A stretch of DNA of 64,000 bases from Flavobacterium azizsancarii (GTDB lineage: Bacteria > Bacteroidota > Bacteroidia > Flavobacteriales > Flavobacteriaceae): the NCBI RefSeq assembly GCF_027980145.1, contig NZ_JAMZNK010000028.1, positions 1-64,000 on the forward strand, read 5' to 3'. Below the pieces are notes generated by a model. The model saw nothing but the letters and a program-made list of their open reading frames with translations. It had not been told where the DNA came from and ran no database searches. Made by a program: the position numbers and the translations under genes. Positions 35,001 to 43,102 of this stretch are shown one piece after another. Within the stretch, counting starts at the first letter, position 1. The number at the start of each line of letters is the position of its first letter.

Positions 35001-37876
35001 TATCCCCAAATAATAGAAACCGGAATACCAGCCTCTAAAGTATATTGCAAGATATTCCCTTTCTCATCATACTTGTCAAAAGTGAGTTTTTTGTCAGTAC
35101 TATTGTTTATACCCTCGATTCCTTTATTGGCGTAAATAAATCCCGGTAATAATAAATTACTGGTTTTGTCGCTTTTATCATAAACTGTTTTTTGTTCTGA
35201 TAATTTTGCTCCTTGTTTTAGGGTTTGCGTATCAAGAACTTTTCCTATCATATTTTGAGCTACTAGTTCATTTCTGAATGGTTCAGATGCCATTTCAGGA
35301 TCAGAAGCATAAAAATACTTTGTCTCTATATTCTCTCCTGTAGAACTCGTCGTGGTTTGCGAACTTAGTTTTTGATGAAGCGCATTATTATACTTATAAG
35401 TTGTTTGGGTTACTATAGGATTTAAGCCTTCTAAATCGTATTGGGTATTTTTTTCTGATTCTAGATAAAACCAGTACGAATTAGTTGTGTATTTACTAAT
35501 ATTCAAATGTTCAATATTTTTATAATCAGGACTAGTAAAAAAAAGTATTGGATTATATTTATAGTCAGTTGCTATACCTGGCACTTTCCTGGTATATTGA
35601 TCTTCTAATTTATAATTGTATTCTACTATATTTAAATTAGTTAATCTTTTATCAAAAACTATTTTTTTTCTCAACAACCCATTATTCCAGCTTGAATTGA
35701 TCCAGGGAAAATAAGCAAGATCGCTATTAAGACATAAATAAGGTTGCATGTCTGCAGATACATCATAAAAAAATTCTTCACCTCCATTCTTAAAACTAGT
35801 CCCACCATGACTCACAGTTACATTTTCATAAGTTGTAGAATTGTTACCCATTGACTTGTATAATGGATATACGCTATTAGCATTTACATTTAAAATGAGC
35901 GCTATACTCATTATCGTTGTAAATTGTACGTGCGGATCATCACAAATTTTCCTAAGTTCAGTATGTGTCAATAATTTTATCTTAACTCCCTCTGTACCGC
36001 TCGATACATCTGGTGTTTCTTTTTTACCATAATAGTAATGTTTTACATCTGCTGTATTGAGCCTGGTATCAAAAGATGTAATTTCTTTAATCCTTAATCC
36101 TGCGACCGGTATATTAGCTTTAGACACAATGCCGCCACCTAAACAATAAGTAAAATGTACCTTTCCTGTAGTTTTAGGCTCCGGAGAAAATATAAGAGAA
36201 ACTCTATAGGTATTATTTTTTAAAAACTTATAGGAACGTGTAACCGGTATATTGTGCTGATAAGCATAAAAATTTAGACTATTCTGCATTGGATCTGTCA
36301 AATTTTCAATTGTAACAGTCATAATTAATTCTCCCTCTGGAAATACACCCGGCACTAAATCATAATCATCATAAGAAACTTTTGCTTGTACTTCCGTTTC
36401 ATATTCTGATTTATTCTCAAATACAAATGTCTCTGTCTGCTCCTTTCTGCTATTTCCTTTATTGTAAAACCAACGATTTACTGTTTTAAGTTCCAATGGG
36501 CCTGTTACATCTGTCCATATTGTATTTGCCTCGTATTGAAATTCGTTATAGCCATTTGTAGGGTATACTATTTTTTTCAGAATCCCTTTTTTTGCATAAT
36601 CAACATAAGGGCGTTTATCTCCCGTCGATCTGCCCATAAGTGCATCTTTAACAATATTATTTTGTGGATAAAGATCTTTGTGGATAACAGGATCCGGATA
36701 AGTCCCGGGCTTTCCGTTATAGTATCCCCATAAATCTCTCTGATCTGATAATCTTGCTACTAAGTCATCAGGGGCTTCATATTCAAAACTATATTTTTTT
36801 GAGGTATCTTTAAAAATACATTCACTCAAAAAAATTCTTTTATTAGTTGTAAAAAGATAATTAAAATCAGCCTTTTCAATTATATTCTGTCCTGCATCAA
36901 ACACTTTAATTCCACTAAGTAAATAATTCCCCATCGTATTAGGATTGTCTCTCTGTTGAAAAGTAACACTTCCAAACTGAGCCTCATTACTACTAATACT
37001 CTCTATGATTTTCCCCATAATAATTAAATGATTCTCCATCCGATTTGATGGAGCCGTCATCGATGATGGATCACATTTTAGTTCTTGTTGCACCTTTATT
37101 CCAAATGACTCACTAATAGTTGAAACAAAACTATAATTGGTGCCTTTATAGGTAAAATTAACAACATCTCCTTCCGGGTGAATGATCTTAGTGAGATACC
37201 AGCCTGTAACAACGGTCTGAGGCGCTTCAACATTCTCCCAGGTACTGTACTCAATATCATAAAATTGATATTCGACCCCGTCCTCTGTCGTTATTTTAAA
37301 TCCGGATTTAATATTACTGGCAAGTTTCTCAATTTTTAAATTGTTTTGAGGTACCAATACTGCTTTACCATTGTCATCAAAAACAAATTGCCCTGAATGC
37401 CCCTGAAAATTATAAGAGTACAAATCGGGCTGCATATCTTTAAACTGATTTTTCTCTATGTATACAATAAAAGTATCTGAAAAACAATCGTCTGTAGAGA
37501 TAGGAACATTTCTTTTTTCATCTGGCTGTCCCCTGACAATCCTGTTAATAATACCTCCTGTATTCAGGTTCCATCCGAGCCCTACATTGGTTTCCATCTG
37601 ATCGACCTGTATGCCGTTTGAATTATAATTTAAGGCAATAGGAATTGCTATATTTTTTGTCTTATAGGTATACACAGGAACACTTATATTGGGAGTACCG
37701 GTAAAAGTACCAACATCTGCCTGACCGTATCTCCCCAGCTCATACGCCGTAGGAGAAGGCGGTATAATTTTAGGTTCATTATTATTATTACTTTGTCCAT
37801 AAATTCCAAATGAGAATAGGAGGAAAAGTAAAAAACTTACTATTTTAAAATTATGCATGCTTTTATTTTCTAACAT
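32030..37876 (-). CDS. Giant SpvB/Rhs-like secreted protein with 13 DUF5977 repeats
   Basis: A 1948-aa protein; ATG 37876 and ATG 37858 are both possible, the latter directly before a signal peptide (IVSFLLFLLFSFGIYGQ). The N-terminus (PPSPTAYELGRYGQADVGTF, VPVYTYKTKNIAIPIALNYN, VDQMETNVGLGWNLNTGG) is of the SpvB/Tc-toxin-B type that opens Bacteroidota Rhs proteins. A long beta-rich middle and YD-like parts (YTYNPLVGVTSVTDPKGTAS, YYEYNSYGRLKFVKDKDLNV) follow. From about residue 1085 there are 13 tandem units of about 65 aa, each with NC..GG, SQ.DA and GQA.AN..C, matching DUF5977. No Rhs core or toxin tip ends the protein. The T9SS cargo gene ends 2 nt upstream and the Rhs toxin follows, so the three may act together at the surface. 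Confidence 0.88.
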   Translation of the reverse strand: MLENKSMHNFKIVSFLLFLLFSFGIYGQSNNNNEPKIIPPSPTAYELGRYGQADVGTFTGTPNISVPVYTYKTKNIAIPIALNYNSNGIQVDQMETNVGLGWNLNTGGIINRIVRGQPDEKRNVPISTDDCFSDTFIVYIEKNQFKDMQPDLYSYNFQGHSGQFVFDDNGKAVLVPQNNLKIEKLASNIKSGFKITTEDGVEYQFYDIEYSTWENVEAPQTVVTGWYLTKIIHPEGDVVNFTYKGTNYSFVSTISESFGIKVQQELKCDPSSMTAPSNRMENHLIIMGKIIESISSNEAQFGSVTFQQRDNPNTMGNYLLSGIKVFDAGQNIIEKADFNYLFTTNKRIFLSECIFKDTSKKYSFEYEAPDDLVARLSDQRDLWGYYNGKPGTYPDPVIHKDLYPQNNIVKDALMGRSTGDKRPYVDYAKKGILKKIVYPTNGYNEFQYEANTIWTDVTGPLELKTVNRWFYNKGNSRKEQTETFVFENKSEYETEVQAKVSYDDYDLVPGVFPEGELIMTVTIENLTDPMQNSLNFYAYQHNIPVTRSYKFLKNNTYRVSLIFSPEPKTTGKVHFTYCLGGGIVSKANIPVAGLRIKEITSFDTRLNTADVKHYYYGKKETPDVSSGTEGVKIKLLTHTELRKICDDPHVQFTTIMSIALILNVNANSVYPLYKSMGNNSTTYENVTVSHGGTSFKNGGEEFFYDVSADMQPYLCLNSDLAYFPWINSSWNNGLLRKKIVFDKRLTNLNIVEYNYKLEDQYTRKVPGIATDYKYNPILFFTSPDYKNIEHLNISKYTTNSYWFYLESEKNTQYDLEGLNPIVTQTTYKYNNALHQKLSSQTTTSSTGENIETKYFYASDPEMASEPFRNELVAQNMIGKVLDTQTLKQGAKLSEQKTVYDKSDKTSNLLLPGFIYANKGIEGINNSTDKKLTFDKYDEKGNILQYTLEAGIPVSIIWGYNKTQPIAKIENLAYGSIPAGTINNLQTLSNADTDNCMSGSCTEQLLRNGLNALRTSLPDAFISTYTYNPLVGVTSVTDPKGTASYYEYNSYGRLKFVKDKDLNVLQKYCYNYKGQQIDCNDNESTSIVLYRSAARSGSFTKTNCAPGGAGATVVYNQVEGVSSSTISQIDADAKATDKFNTDGQIYADTNPLVKCTFLNTAQSRLISRNNCEAGGSPSSVWYTVAAGIYSSDISQAAADAQAQTEIDNNAQAFANSDANAKCTFLNTAQSRLIARNNCEPGGLPASVWYTVAAGTYSSDVSQVAADAQAVTQIDNNGQAFANSDANAKCTFLNAAQSRLIARNNCEPGGSPASVWYTVAAGTYSSDVSQAAADAQAVTQIDNNAQAFANSDANAKCSFLNTAQSRLIARNNCEPGGSPSSVWYTVAAGIYSSDVSQAAADAQAIVQIDNNGQAFANDNSICTFYSTALSGSFTKNNCDTAGYGSSVPFGLVAGTASSNSSQADADAQALNIFNANGQANANATGYCTFYSPAMNGYFTKDNCSIGGAGSNVYYSQDFGIAYSHNSQTEANALGSAKFYTDGQAYANTYGDCTFMSAALSGPFQKNDCPVGGVGSPVDYSLAMGAVSLKTSQGDVDAQAWNKYQIEGQANANAYGYCTFKSATLSGSFTKSNCDAGGYGSDVAFSQVEGAASSNSSQADADAQALNLFNANGQAYANVAGYCTFYSPAMIDLFIKNNCDAGGTGSNVYYNQGFGVAYSHNSQAEANVLGSNKFNADGQAYANANGVCTFRNSVQSRLISRNNCSIGGIPDSVWYTVAAGAYASDISQAAADASAELVINIYGQAYANANADCTFRSTAVSGSFQKNTCVGGAVGSFDGYALAEGAVVLKTSQAHVNSEALAKLNAEGQANANASGECLFYNVLIYRSIRRTYCPRGTNGTSVLYKVSPKTYSSLISQADANQKAEDEIDRLGQPYADKNGVCNQGEIEEK
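32057..34618 (-). repeat. Thirteen tandem ~195-bp units encoding DUF5977 repeats
   Basis: Units are 64-67 codons, each beginning TF.S/N.A.SG.F or SRLIxRNNC and ending with a conserved Cys. Four adjacent units near 33610-34410 (SRLIARNNCEPGGSPASVWY type) are nearly identical in DNA as well as protein, whereas outer units are diverged. This pattern indicates recent duplication or gene conversion within the array. Each unit carries two cysteines. Confidence 0.9.
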
Positions 37877-37877
37877 T

Positions 37878-39545
37878 TTACTTTACTTGTTTGATCACTT
37901 TTACAGATTCTGTCTTTACATCAGTTTTGATCTTAATGATGTAAATACCTTCTGAATATCTGCTTAGGTTTACAGGCACTGTTCTGGAGTCTATTGCAAA
38001 TTCCTGTAAAACACGTCCTGTAATATCAACCACAGTGGCTGTTCCGTATTTAAAATCATACCCTATAATCACATTGGTATACGTTGTTGCAGGATTTGGA
38101 ATCGCCTCGATACTAGATTTCACTTTCTCTACTTTTTGTTTGTCTTTTAGTTTTACCACCCAAAAATCATTACCTCCAATACTTCCGTTTTTATCTTTTG
38201 AAGCGCTTGAATTAGAAGTTCCCGCCATGAGGTATCCACCATCACGGGTCTCTACTAACTTTCTAAGGATATCTTCTCCGGCGCTCCCTACTGTTTTGCT
38301 CCAGATTTCTTCGCCCTTCTCATCTATTTTCAAGGCGATATAATCGTTGATTCCATCTTTTTCTTTGTTTACCACATTCATTGCTTTTCCAACAATACCT
38401 TCTCTGGGACGTTTATTATCTCCTTGCGCGTATCCGCCTATAAGATACGTCTGGTCTCTGTTTTCTACCAAAGAGGTCAGAATATCTACTTTTCCAAAAT
38501 CATAGGTTTTACTCCATAAGACTCCTCCGTCCTGATCCAGTTTCAGGATCCAGTAATCAGTTCCGTTGCTAACGATACCGCCCATGGCTGTAAGCGCATT
38601 TTTACTGTTAGAATTTCCTCCCACAATATAGCCGCCATCGAGAGTCTGATGAATGACATAAGGCTGATCGTCTCCCTCTGCTCCATAGGTGTTTTGCCAC
38701 TGTATTTCGCCCGTATCATTTATTTTAATGATCCAGAAATCTCCAACTCCTTTATTGTTTGCTGTTTTATCTCCTGAAATTGGAGAATTAGAATATCCGG
38801 CTAAAACATATCCGTTATCTGTAGTTTGTTCCATACCTCTAAGCACATCAGCATATTGCCCACCGTATGTTTTTTGCCATTCGATATCACCTTGCTTGTC
38901 TAATTTGACAATCCAATAATCCATGTTACCTCTGCTTTTTTCAGATTTATTAAATAAATCAGCTTTAGTTGTAGTGAGAGATTTTCCGTCTGGTTTGGTG
39001 TTGGAGATAACCGGAGGACCGGAGCTTGAAGAACCGCCTAATATATAACCTCCGTCTTTGGTTTGAAAAGCGCATAGCAATTCATCCTGACCAGAACCTC
39101 CTATGGTTCGTTGCCATTGTTCGCCACCTGTTGCGTCCAATTTTATGACCCAATAATCGGTGATTCCTTTACAATCCTCTTTTTTTTGAAAACCAGCCAT
39201 TGAACTCGATGTTCCTGCCAGAATAAAACCACCGTCTCTGGTATTCTTAACACTTTGAAGTAAATCAAAACCGCTTCCACCAAAACTTTTCTGCCAGTCA
39301 AGATCTCCTTTTTCATCCATTTTCCAGATCCAGTAATCTAAATCTCCCTGATTGTCATCTGTTTTATTTCCGGTTTTGTTAGACAGGGAACTTCCTGCCA
39401 AAATAAAACCATAATCGGCTGTTGGCTGAGCGTCAAAAAGATAATCGGCATGGGTTCCTCCATATGATTTTTCCCAAAGAATGTCTTGAGAGTAAGTAAA
39501 AAAAGGAAAAATAAAAGGAAATAATACAAAGTAAAGTTTTTTCAT
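37878..39545 (-). CDS. T9SS type A cargo, beta-propeller-like repeats
   Basis: A 555-aa secreted protein from ATG 39545 with signal MKKLYFVLFPFIFPFFTYS. Residues about 25-460 contain some eight repeats of the form W.KSYGG..D......T.DGGYILAG.S.S with D/N-rich insertions, typical of a surface beta-propeller. The last ~80 residues (SIEAIPNPATTYTNVIIGYD, TATVVDITGRVLQEF, YSEGIYIIKIKTD) are a T9SS type A C-terminal sorting domain, so it is exported by the type IX system and anchored or released at the surface. It heads the secreted-protein operon; the DUF5977 gene starts 2 nt later. Confidence 0.92.
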   Translation of the reverse strand: MKKLYFVLFPFIFPFFTYSQDILWEKSYGGTHADYLFDAQPTADYGFILAGSSLSNKTGNKTDDNQGDLDYWIWKMDEKGDLDWQKSFGGSGFDLLQSVKNTRDGGFILAGTSSSMAGFQKKEDCKGITDYWVIKLDATGGEQWQRTIGGSGQDELLCAFQTKDGGYILGGSSSSGPPVISNTKPDGKSLTTTKADLFNKSEKSRGNMDYWIVKLDKQGDIEWQKTYGGQYADVLRGMEQTTDNGYVLAGYSNSPISGDKTANNKGVGDFWIIKINDTGEIQWQNTYGAEGDDQPYVIHQTLDGGYIVGGNSNSKNALTAMGGIVSNGTDYWILKLDQDGGVLWSKTYDFGKVDILTSLVENRDQTYLIGGYAQGDNKRPREGIVGKAMNVVNKEKDGINDYIALKIDEKGEEIWSKTVGSAGEDILRKLVETRDGGYLMAGTSNSSASKDKNGSIGGNDFWVVKLKDKQKVEKVKSSIEAIPNPATTYTNVIIGYDFKYGTATVVDITGRVLQEFAIDSRTVPVNLSRYSEGIYIIKIKTDVKTESVKVIKQVK

Positions 39546-39551
39546 AAGCAC

Positions 39552-40356
39552 ACTAAATTTGGAGAATTCAATAGTGCTCGCTAAACTAAACTATTAATGA
39601 ATTGTATCTTTACGGTTTTCCACATTTTTGTATTTATATTAATAAAAAAGAGTATTTTAACGTAATCTTTTAATTACATTAAAGAAGTACTGTAGCTTGT
39701 TTCAAACCGGATGATAAAAAGGAATTCTAAAATTCATTGAAGCAATTCCTTTAAACCCAGCCTACTGAAAAACGCAAGATAAATCAATGAAATTCTAGTG
39801 TTTTAAAGTAGCTGCAGCCTTGACAAACATTCGCATTTTGCTTAATTTTTCCCCATGAGTCATGAAGAAATAAAACGATACTTTGGAAGCACACCTCCAC
39901 CCGAGGCAGTACAATGGAAACCTTGATCCAAAATTAGTGATTCAAAGCTTTTTTTTAACAGCTGCTACATGGCATTCACAATTGGTCCCCTTGAAATGTG
40001 TCCGGCCTGGTGGCAAAACTGAATTCTATTTTAACATTTTGGCACATTAAAAATTGATATAAAACCAAAAGCTACTATTTAAGAAAAGCTACAAAAAAAT
40101 GGACAATGCTAATCCATAATTGGGGATTAATACTCAATCAGTTCTTAACTATAGTAAAAAAAGGGTTCAACTTTAATTAAAAAGCCAATCCCGTTATTTT
40201 AACCTTACACACTTTTTAAGACAGTGTCGGTTTAAAAAAGTTAAGGGTGTAAAAATATAGGAGTGGTCGGAAGAAATTCTGGCCACTCCTAAGCAATTGC
40301 CCATCCTTTAAAACTTTCTAATATTTACAAATGATCTTAGTCTACATTAAGTCCTA
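39552..40356. other. Gene-poor region with a decayed repeat and a hairpin
   Basis: About 800 bp without an intact gene. It must contain the minus-strand promoter of the T9SS-cargo operon in its left part. A decayed reading frame at 39855-40022 is listed separately. AGGAGTGGTC / GGCCACTCCT at 40259-40290 forms a hairpin without a T run. The remainder is AT-rich with no other visible structure. Confidence 0.5.
39855..40022 (+). pseudogene. Decayed small gene, copy 1 of a dispersed repeat
   Basis: The frame reads MSHEEIKRYFGSTPPPEAVQ, WKP, TGA at 39924, then SKISDSKLFFNSCYMAFTIG and PLEMCPAWWQN. The N-terminal EEIKRYF...P pattern and ISD.KLF recall DUF6965-type proteins of flavobacteria, but this is uncertain. 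The same sequence, more decayed, recurs at 53598-53760, and about 65 bp upstream of the ATG is also shared (TTAAAGTAG, ACAAACATTC), so the repeat covers roughly 39790-40020. Confidence 0.5.
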
Positions 40357-40668
40357 CTATTCCCAATCATTCCATTCTGAATCTTTATTTTCTCGCCACA
40401 AACCCTTACCAACAGCCAAATTAACAGTTAGCTGCAGTGTATCATCAATTCCTAAATATTGTACCTAATGGTACTATTCTTATATCTTCTTCTTTAAATT
40501 CTGGAGCTGGACCTGAAAACACTTCCCATACATGTTCTTCCCATCTCATAAGTTCCACTATTGTTTTACCTTTTAGAGAATCAATATCGGTTATAACATA
40601 AGATTTTTTAGGACCTGAATATTCCAATCCATGTCAATCCATTTCCAAATAGGATCATTTGCAATCAT
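40357..40668 (-). pseudogene. DUF2185-like immunity gene, frameshifted
   Basis: From ATG 40668 the frame reads MIANDPIWKWIDMD, then a frameshift near 40625 leads into LEYSGPKKSYVITDIDSLKG, RWEEHVWEVFSGPAPEF and DIRIVPLGTIFRN. A second frameshift near 40450 leads into DDTLQLTVNLAVGKGLWREN and ends SEWNDWE. The run W..FSGP.P....DIR.VPLGT followed by D.TL....L.VG.GLWRE is what I associate with DUF2185-type immunity proteins of polymorphic toxin loci. It lies in an Rhs region with other tip and immunity genes. Two frameshifts make it inactive unless they are sequencing errors. Confidence 0.6.
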
Positions 40669-40793
40669 TTTTATTAACATTATAATAATCATAATCATAA
40701 ACACCTAGCATTAATTTCATATCAATATTTATTTCTGATTTGTTCAATATTGACATTTTGCAAAAACACCTAATCTGAAACACTACCCATTAC

Positions 40794-41285
40794 CTATTTT
40801 ATCACTAACTTTGATACATTAACAAATGTTCCAATATCAATAGTTGACTTATCATTTGCTTGATGTAACAAAAAATGAAGAGTATCTCTTTTAGTATTTT
40901 GGGGGTACCTTATCATATACACTCCATTGCCAGAACCTAAATTACCAAAATGTTTTTCTCCTATTTTCCATTCTAAAAAGTATTCACTATTCTTAAACTC
41001 TTTGCTTGTTTTTTTTAATTTCAAGACAATTTGATTATTTGAAGATAATGCAACTTTTCTTTTTTCTCCTTTTATAACTTTATAATGCCAAACTTTTTCA
41101 ATCCATACAGAATCAATAATATCTAAATCTCCTGTTTGTAATTTATTTGCTGTAGAGAGATAAAACCCATTTTCTTTTGAATTTGAAATTGTTGAAGATG
41201 CATGAGGTGTTGCTGTATTGAATTCATTACAACTAATACACATTAACGCTATAATGCATAGACTAATTAAAACTTTCTTTCTCAT
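40794..41285 (-). CDS. Small lipoprotein, likely immunity partner of Rhs tip
   Basis: A 163-aa protein with lipoprotein signal LMCISC (Cys19). The mature part is beta-rich (VWIEKVWHYKVIKGEKRKVA, YFLEWKIGEKHFGNLGSGNG) with no recognised family. Its start overlaps the stop of the Rhs C-terminal tip upstream by 4 nt, the classical toxin-immunity arrangement. A periplasmic, lipid-anchored immunity protein would suit a toxin acting on cell wall or envelope. Function inferred from context only. Confidence 0.7.
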   Translation of the reverse strand: MRKKVLISLCIIALMCISCNEFNTATPHASSTISNSKENGFYLSTANKLQTGDLDIIDSVWIEKVWHYKVIKGEKRKVALSSNNQIVLKLKKTSKEFKNSEYFLEWKIGEKHFGNLGSGNGVYMIRYPQNTKRDTLHFLLHQANDKSTIDIGTFVNVSKLVIK

Positions 41286-42007
41286 TTTCTTGACAATATT
41301 GTTCTTGGCACGTTCTTATTTGCCTGTTTTACGGAATAGTACATCTCATTTGGAACTACTCCATTATATAAAGCTGCTCCTGCAGAATAACCTCCATATA
41401 CTTTATATTTATCAGGGTCAACCGTTCTTATACCGAATTTATTTAAGGTTTCATTTACGGCTTGTCCGCAATTATTAAAAATAAGTGAATATTTACTCAA
41501 TGCCTGTTTTGTCATTTCCTTTTCTCCTTTTTCAGCTGTGGACGATTGTATTTTAATTACTAGACCTTCCTTATACTCGGAATAATCCCTATCAGCAAAA
41601 AAATCATTAATAGTAGCAAACGATTCTTTCCTAGCATCTAAAGCACGACCACCAGTCAATGGATTATTTCCACTATTAGAATTTTCATCTTCGTCTCTTC
41701 CCTCTTTTGAAATAAATACCCATCCCGCATCGTCATTACCCACTAATAAAGCATTATGACCAAAACCACCCGCTCCTTTTGGAGCATTTACCACAGCAAC
41801 ATAATCACCATTTTTATACTGTTCTTGTTTAGGTGAAGAATTTTTGTTACCATTAATACCGTGACTTGCCATTGCTTCTCCAAAAGACACTTCTTTATAA
41901 ACTCCTTTTCTTCCCGAATTATGGGCATCCCAATCGTAAGTAGCTAGCATTCCATCAGGGTCAATAAAAAACACAGGATTATTATAACATACGTATATGG
42001 AGACCAT
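41282..42007 (-). CDS. Orphan Rhs C-terminal tip, papain-like (NlpC/LRAT-like) toxin candidate
   Basis: The frame begins inside an Rhs core (NNPVFFIDPDGM, residues 9-20) and carries a ~220-aa tip. The tip has GFGHNALLVG (His84) followed about 95 residues later by FNNCGQAV (Cys180), the His-before-Cys order of circularly permuted papain-like enzymes such as LRAT/NlpC-P60 relatives. Upstream to about 42153 the core continues in other frames (PYKYKYNDKELQDEMGLGMY, then YDPALSRWMNINPLAEFSRQ), so the parent Rhs gene is broken by two frameshifts and lacks its N-terminus and signal. It is probably a displaced, silent cassette that could be revived by recombination. A lipoprotein gene overlaps its stop. 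Confidence 0.7.
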   Translation of the reverse strand: MVSIYVCYNNPVFFIDPDGMLATYDWDAHNSGRKGVYKEVSFGEAMASHGINGNKNSSPKQEQYKNGDYVAVVNAPKGAGGFGHNALLVGNDDAGWVFISKEGRDEDENSNSGNNPLTGGRALDARKESFATINDFFADRDYSEYKEGLVIKIQSSTAEKGEKEMTKQALSKYSLIFNNCGQAVNETLNKFGIRTVDPDKYKVYGGYSAGAALYNGVVPNEMYYSVKQANKNVPRTILSRK

Positions 42008-42153
42008 TGTCTTGAAAATTCTGCCAATGGGTTAATATTCATCCAACGACTAAGAGCAGGGTCATAATTCTAAAACCATAATCATACATCCCAAGCCCCA
42101 TCTCGTCTTGGAGTTCCTTGTCGTTGTACTTATACTTATAGGGTTCTGTAAAC
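42008..42153 (-). pseudogene. Frameshifted Rhs core preceding orphan tip
   Basis: Contains PYKYKYNDKELQDEMGLGMY and YDYGFRI, then after a frameshift near 42070 YDPALSRWMNINPLAEFSRQ and WSPYTYV, and a second frameshift near 41990 before NNPVFFIDPDG. This is the conserved end of an Rhs core, so the tip downstream is detached from any functional Rhs shell. Upstream of 42153 no Rhs sequence remains. Confidence 0.75.
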
Positions 42154-42282
42154 CTTTTTTATATAAAACAACCCCTTGCAAAAAATCTCCATATAAAGAA
42201 CGTCCAGTTACATTTTCCTATAATACGAAATTAGATTTAGTTCGGTTATTTTCCTAATAAAAACATAGCCAATTTATCTCAC

Positions 42283-42310
42283 AAAAAAAACCCTCATTCC
42301 TGAGGGCTTT
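42283..42310 (-). terminator. Intrinsic terminator of zeta-toxin operon
   Basis: CCCTCA / TGAGGG with a 4-nt loop; on the minus strand it is followed by eight T residues. It lies 23 nt after the stop of the 51-aa gene. Confidence 0.85.
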
Positions 42311-42332
42311 CGATTGTTATTGAAATAATATT

Positions 42333-42488
42333 TTATAAAGAACTAGCTTTAATTCTTACGATTTTACCGTCCTTCATTACAACTAAATCGCTGTTAGTTT
42401 TCTTTTTAGACTCAATCAATTTTTCATAAACTTTATCCATTGCGTCTATAATTTTCTTCTGAGTCGGTGTTGTTGTGTGTTCTCCCAT
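42333..42488 (-). CDS. 51-aa protein overlapping zeta-toxin gene, candidate antitoxin
   Basis: Starts at ATG 42488 (MGEHTTTPTQKKIIDAMDKV) and ends NSDLVVMKDGKIVRIKASSL. It is a small charged helix followed by a beta hairpin. The first 43 nt overlap the 3' end of the zeta-toxin gene in another frame, so translation is probably coupled, and a terminator follows directly. A small partner next to a zeta-type kinase is expected of a toxin-antitoxin pair. It is not similar to classical epsilon antitoxin as far as I can see. Confidence 0.7.
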   Translation of the reverse strand: MGEHTTTPTQKKIIDAMDKVYEKLIESKKKTNSDLVVMKDGKIVRIKASSL

Positions 42489-43060
42489 GATTCCTTATTT
42501 TTGAGTTTATCGAACTTGATTTTATGTATAACTTCAATATCGTTACCTAATGTTTTTTGCGCAATCAATTCAGCCTTGCCAACTGTATTATCAAAAATCA
42601 ATGCCTCATTAACTATCGGCAAATATATATCAAATAAATTTGTAATTCCATTTTTATAGCGTCGTTTAATAACATCGGTTTCAATATTATGCCCGCCATC
42701 CTGAACCCGAAGCTTAACCCTCTCAATAGCCAGGTCAACATTATTTAACCAGAAAAACAAAAGTACAACTTTATAATCTTTTTCCTGAGCTGTAATAACT
42801 TTCTGTTTATAGCTTTTCGTTGCTAAAGTTGTTTCAAAGGCAAACACTTCGTTATTCGCTAATAATTCATTTATTCTGTGAAGCATTATTCTTCCCGCTT
42901 CAAAAGCCACCTTTTCCGGTTGAAACGGCGAAAGTCCTTTGGCTATTTCATCAGCATTTACAAACTCCTTACAATTTAGTATCTCGGGAAGTATTGTAAA
43001 AGAAGCAGTTGTTTTACCTGCTCCATTGCAACCTGCGATTATATAAAGATTTTTACTCAT
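42446..43060 (-). CDS. Zeta-toxin family kinase
   Basis: A 204-aa P-loop protein from ATG 43060 (MSKNLYIIAGCNGAGKTTAS; Walker A GCNGAGKT at residues 10-17). NADEIAKGLSPFQPEKVAFE, FAFETTLATKSYKQKV, LLFFWLNNVDLAIERVKLRV and VIKRRYKNGITNLF are typical of the zeta toxin/AAA_33 type. Zeta toxins phosphorylate UDP-N-acetylglucosamine or related small molecules. A longer frame starts eight codons earlier, but the internal Met fits the family. A small gene overlaps its end. Confidence 0.88.
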   Translation of the reverse strand: MSKNLYIIAGCNGAGKTTASFTILPEILNCKEFVNADEIAKGLSPFQPEKVAFEAGRIMLHRINELLANNEVFAFETTLATKSYKQKVITAQEKDYKVVLLFFWLNNVDLAIERVKLRVQDGGHNIETDVIKRRYKNGITNLFDIYLPIVNEALIFDNTVGKAELIAQKTLGNDIEVIHKIKFDKLKNKESWENTQQHRLRRKL

Positions 43061-43102
43061 TAGTACAAAGATAAGAAATTTCAAATTTAATAAATACTAT
43101 TT

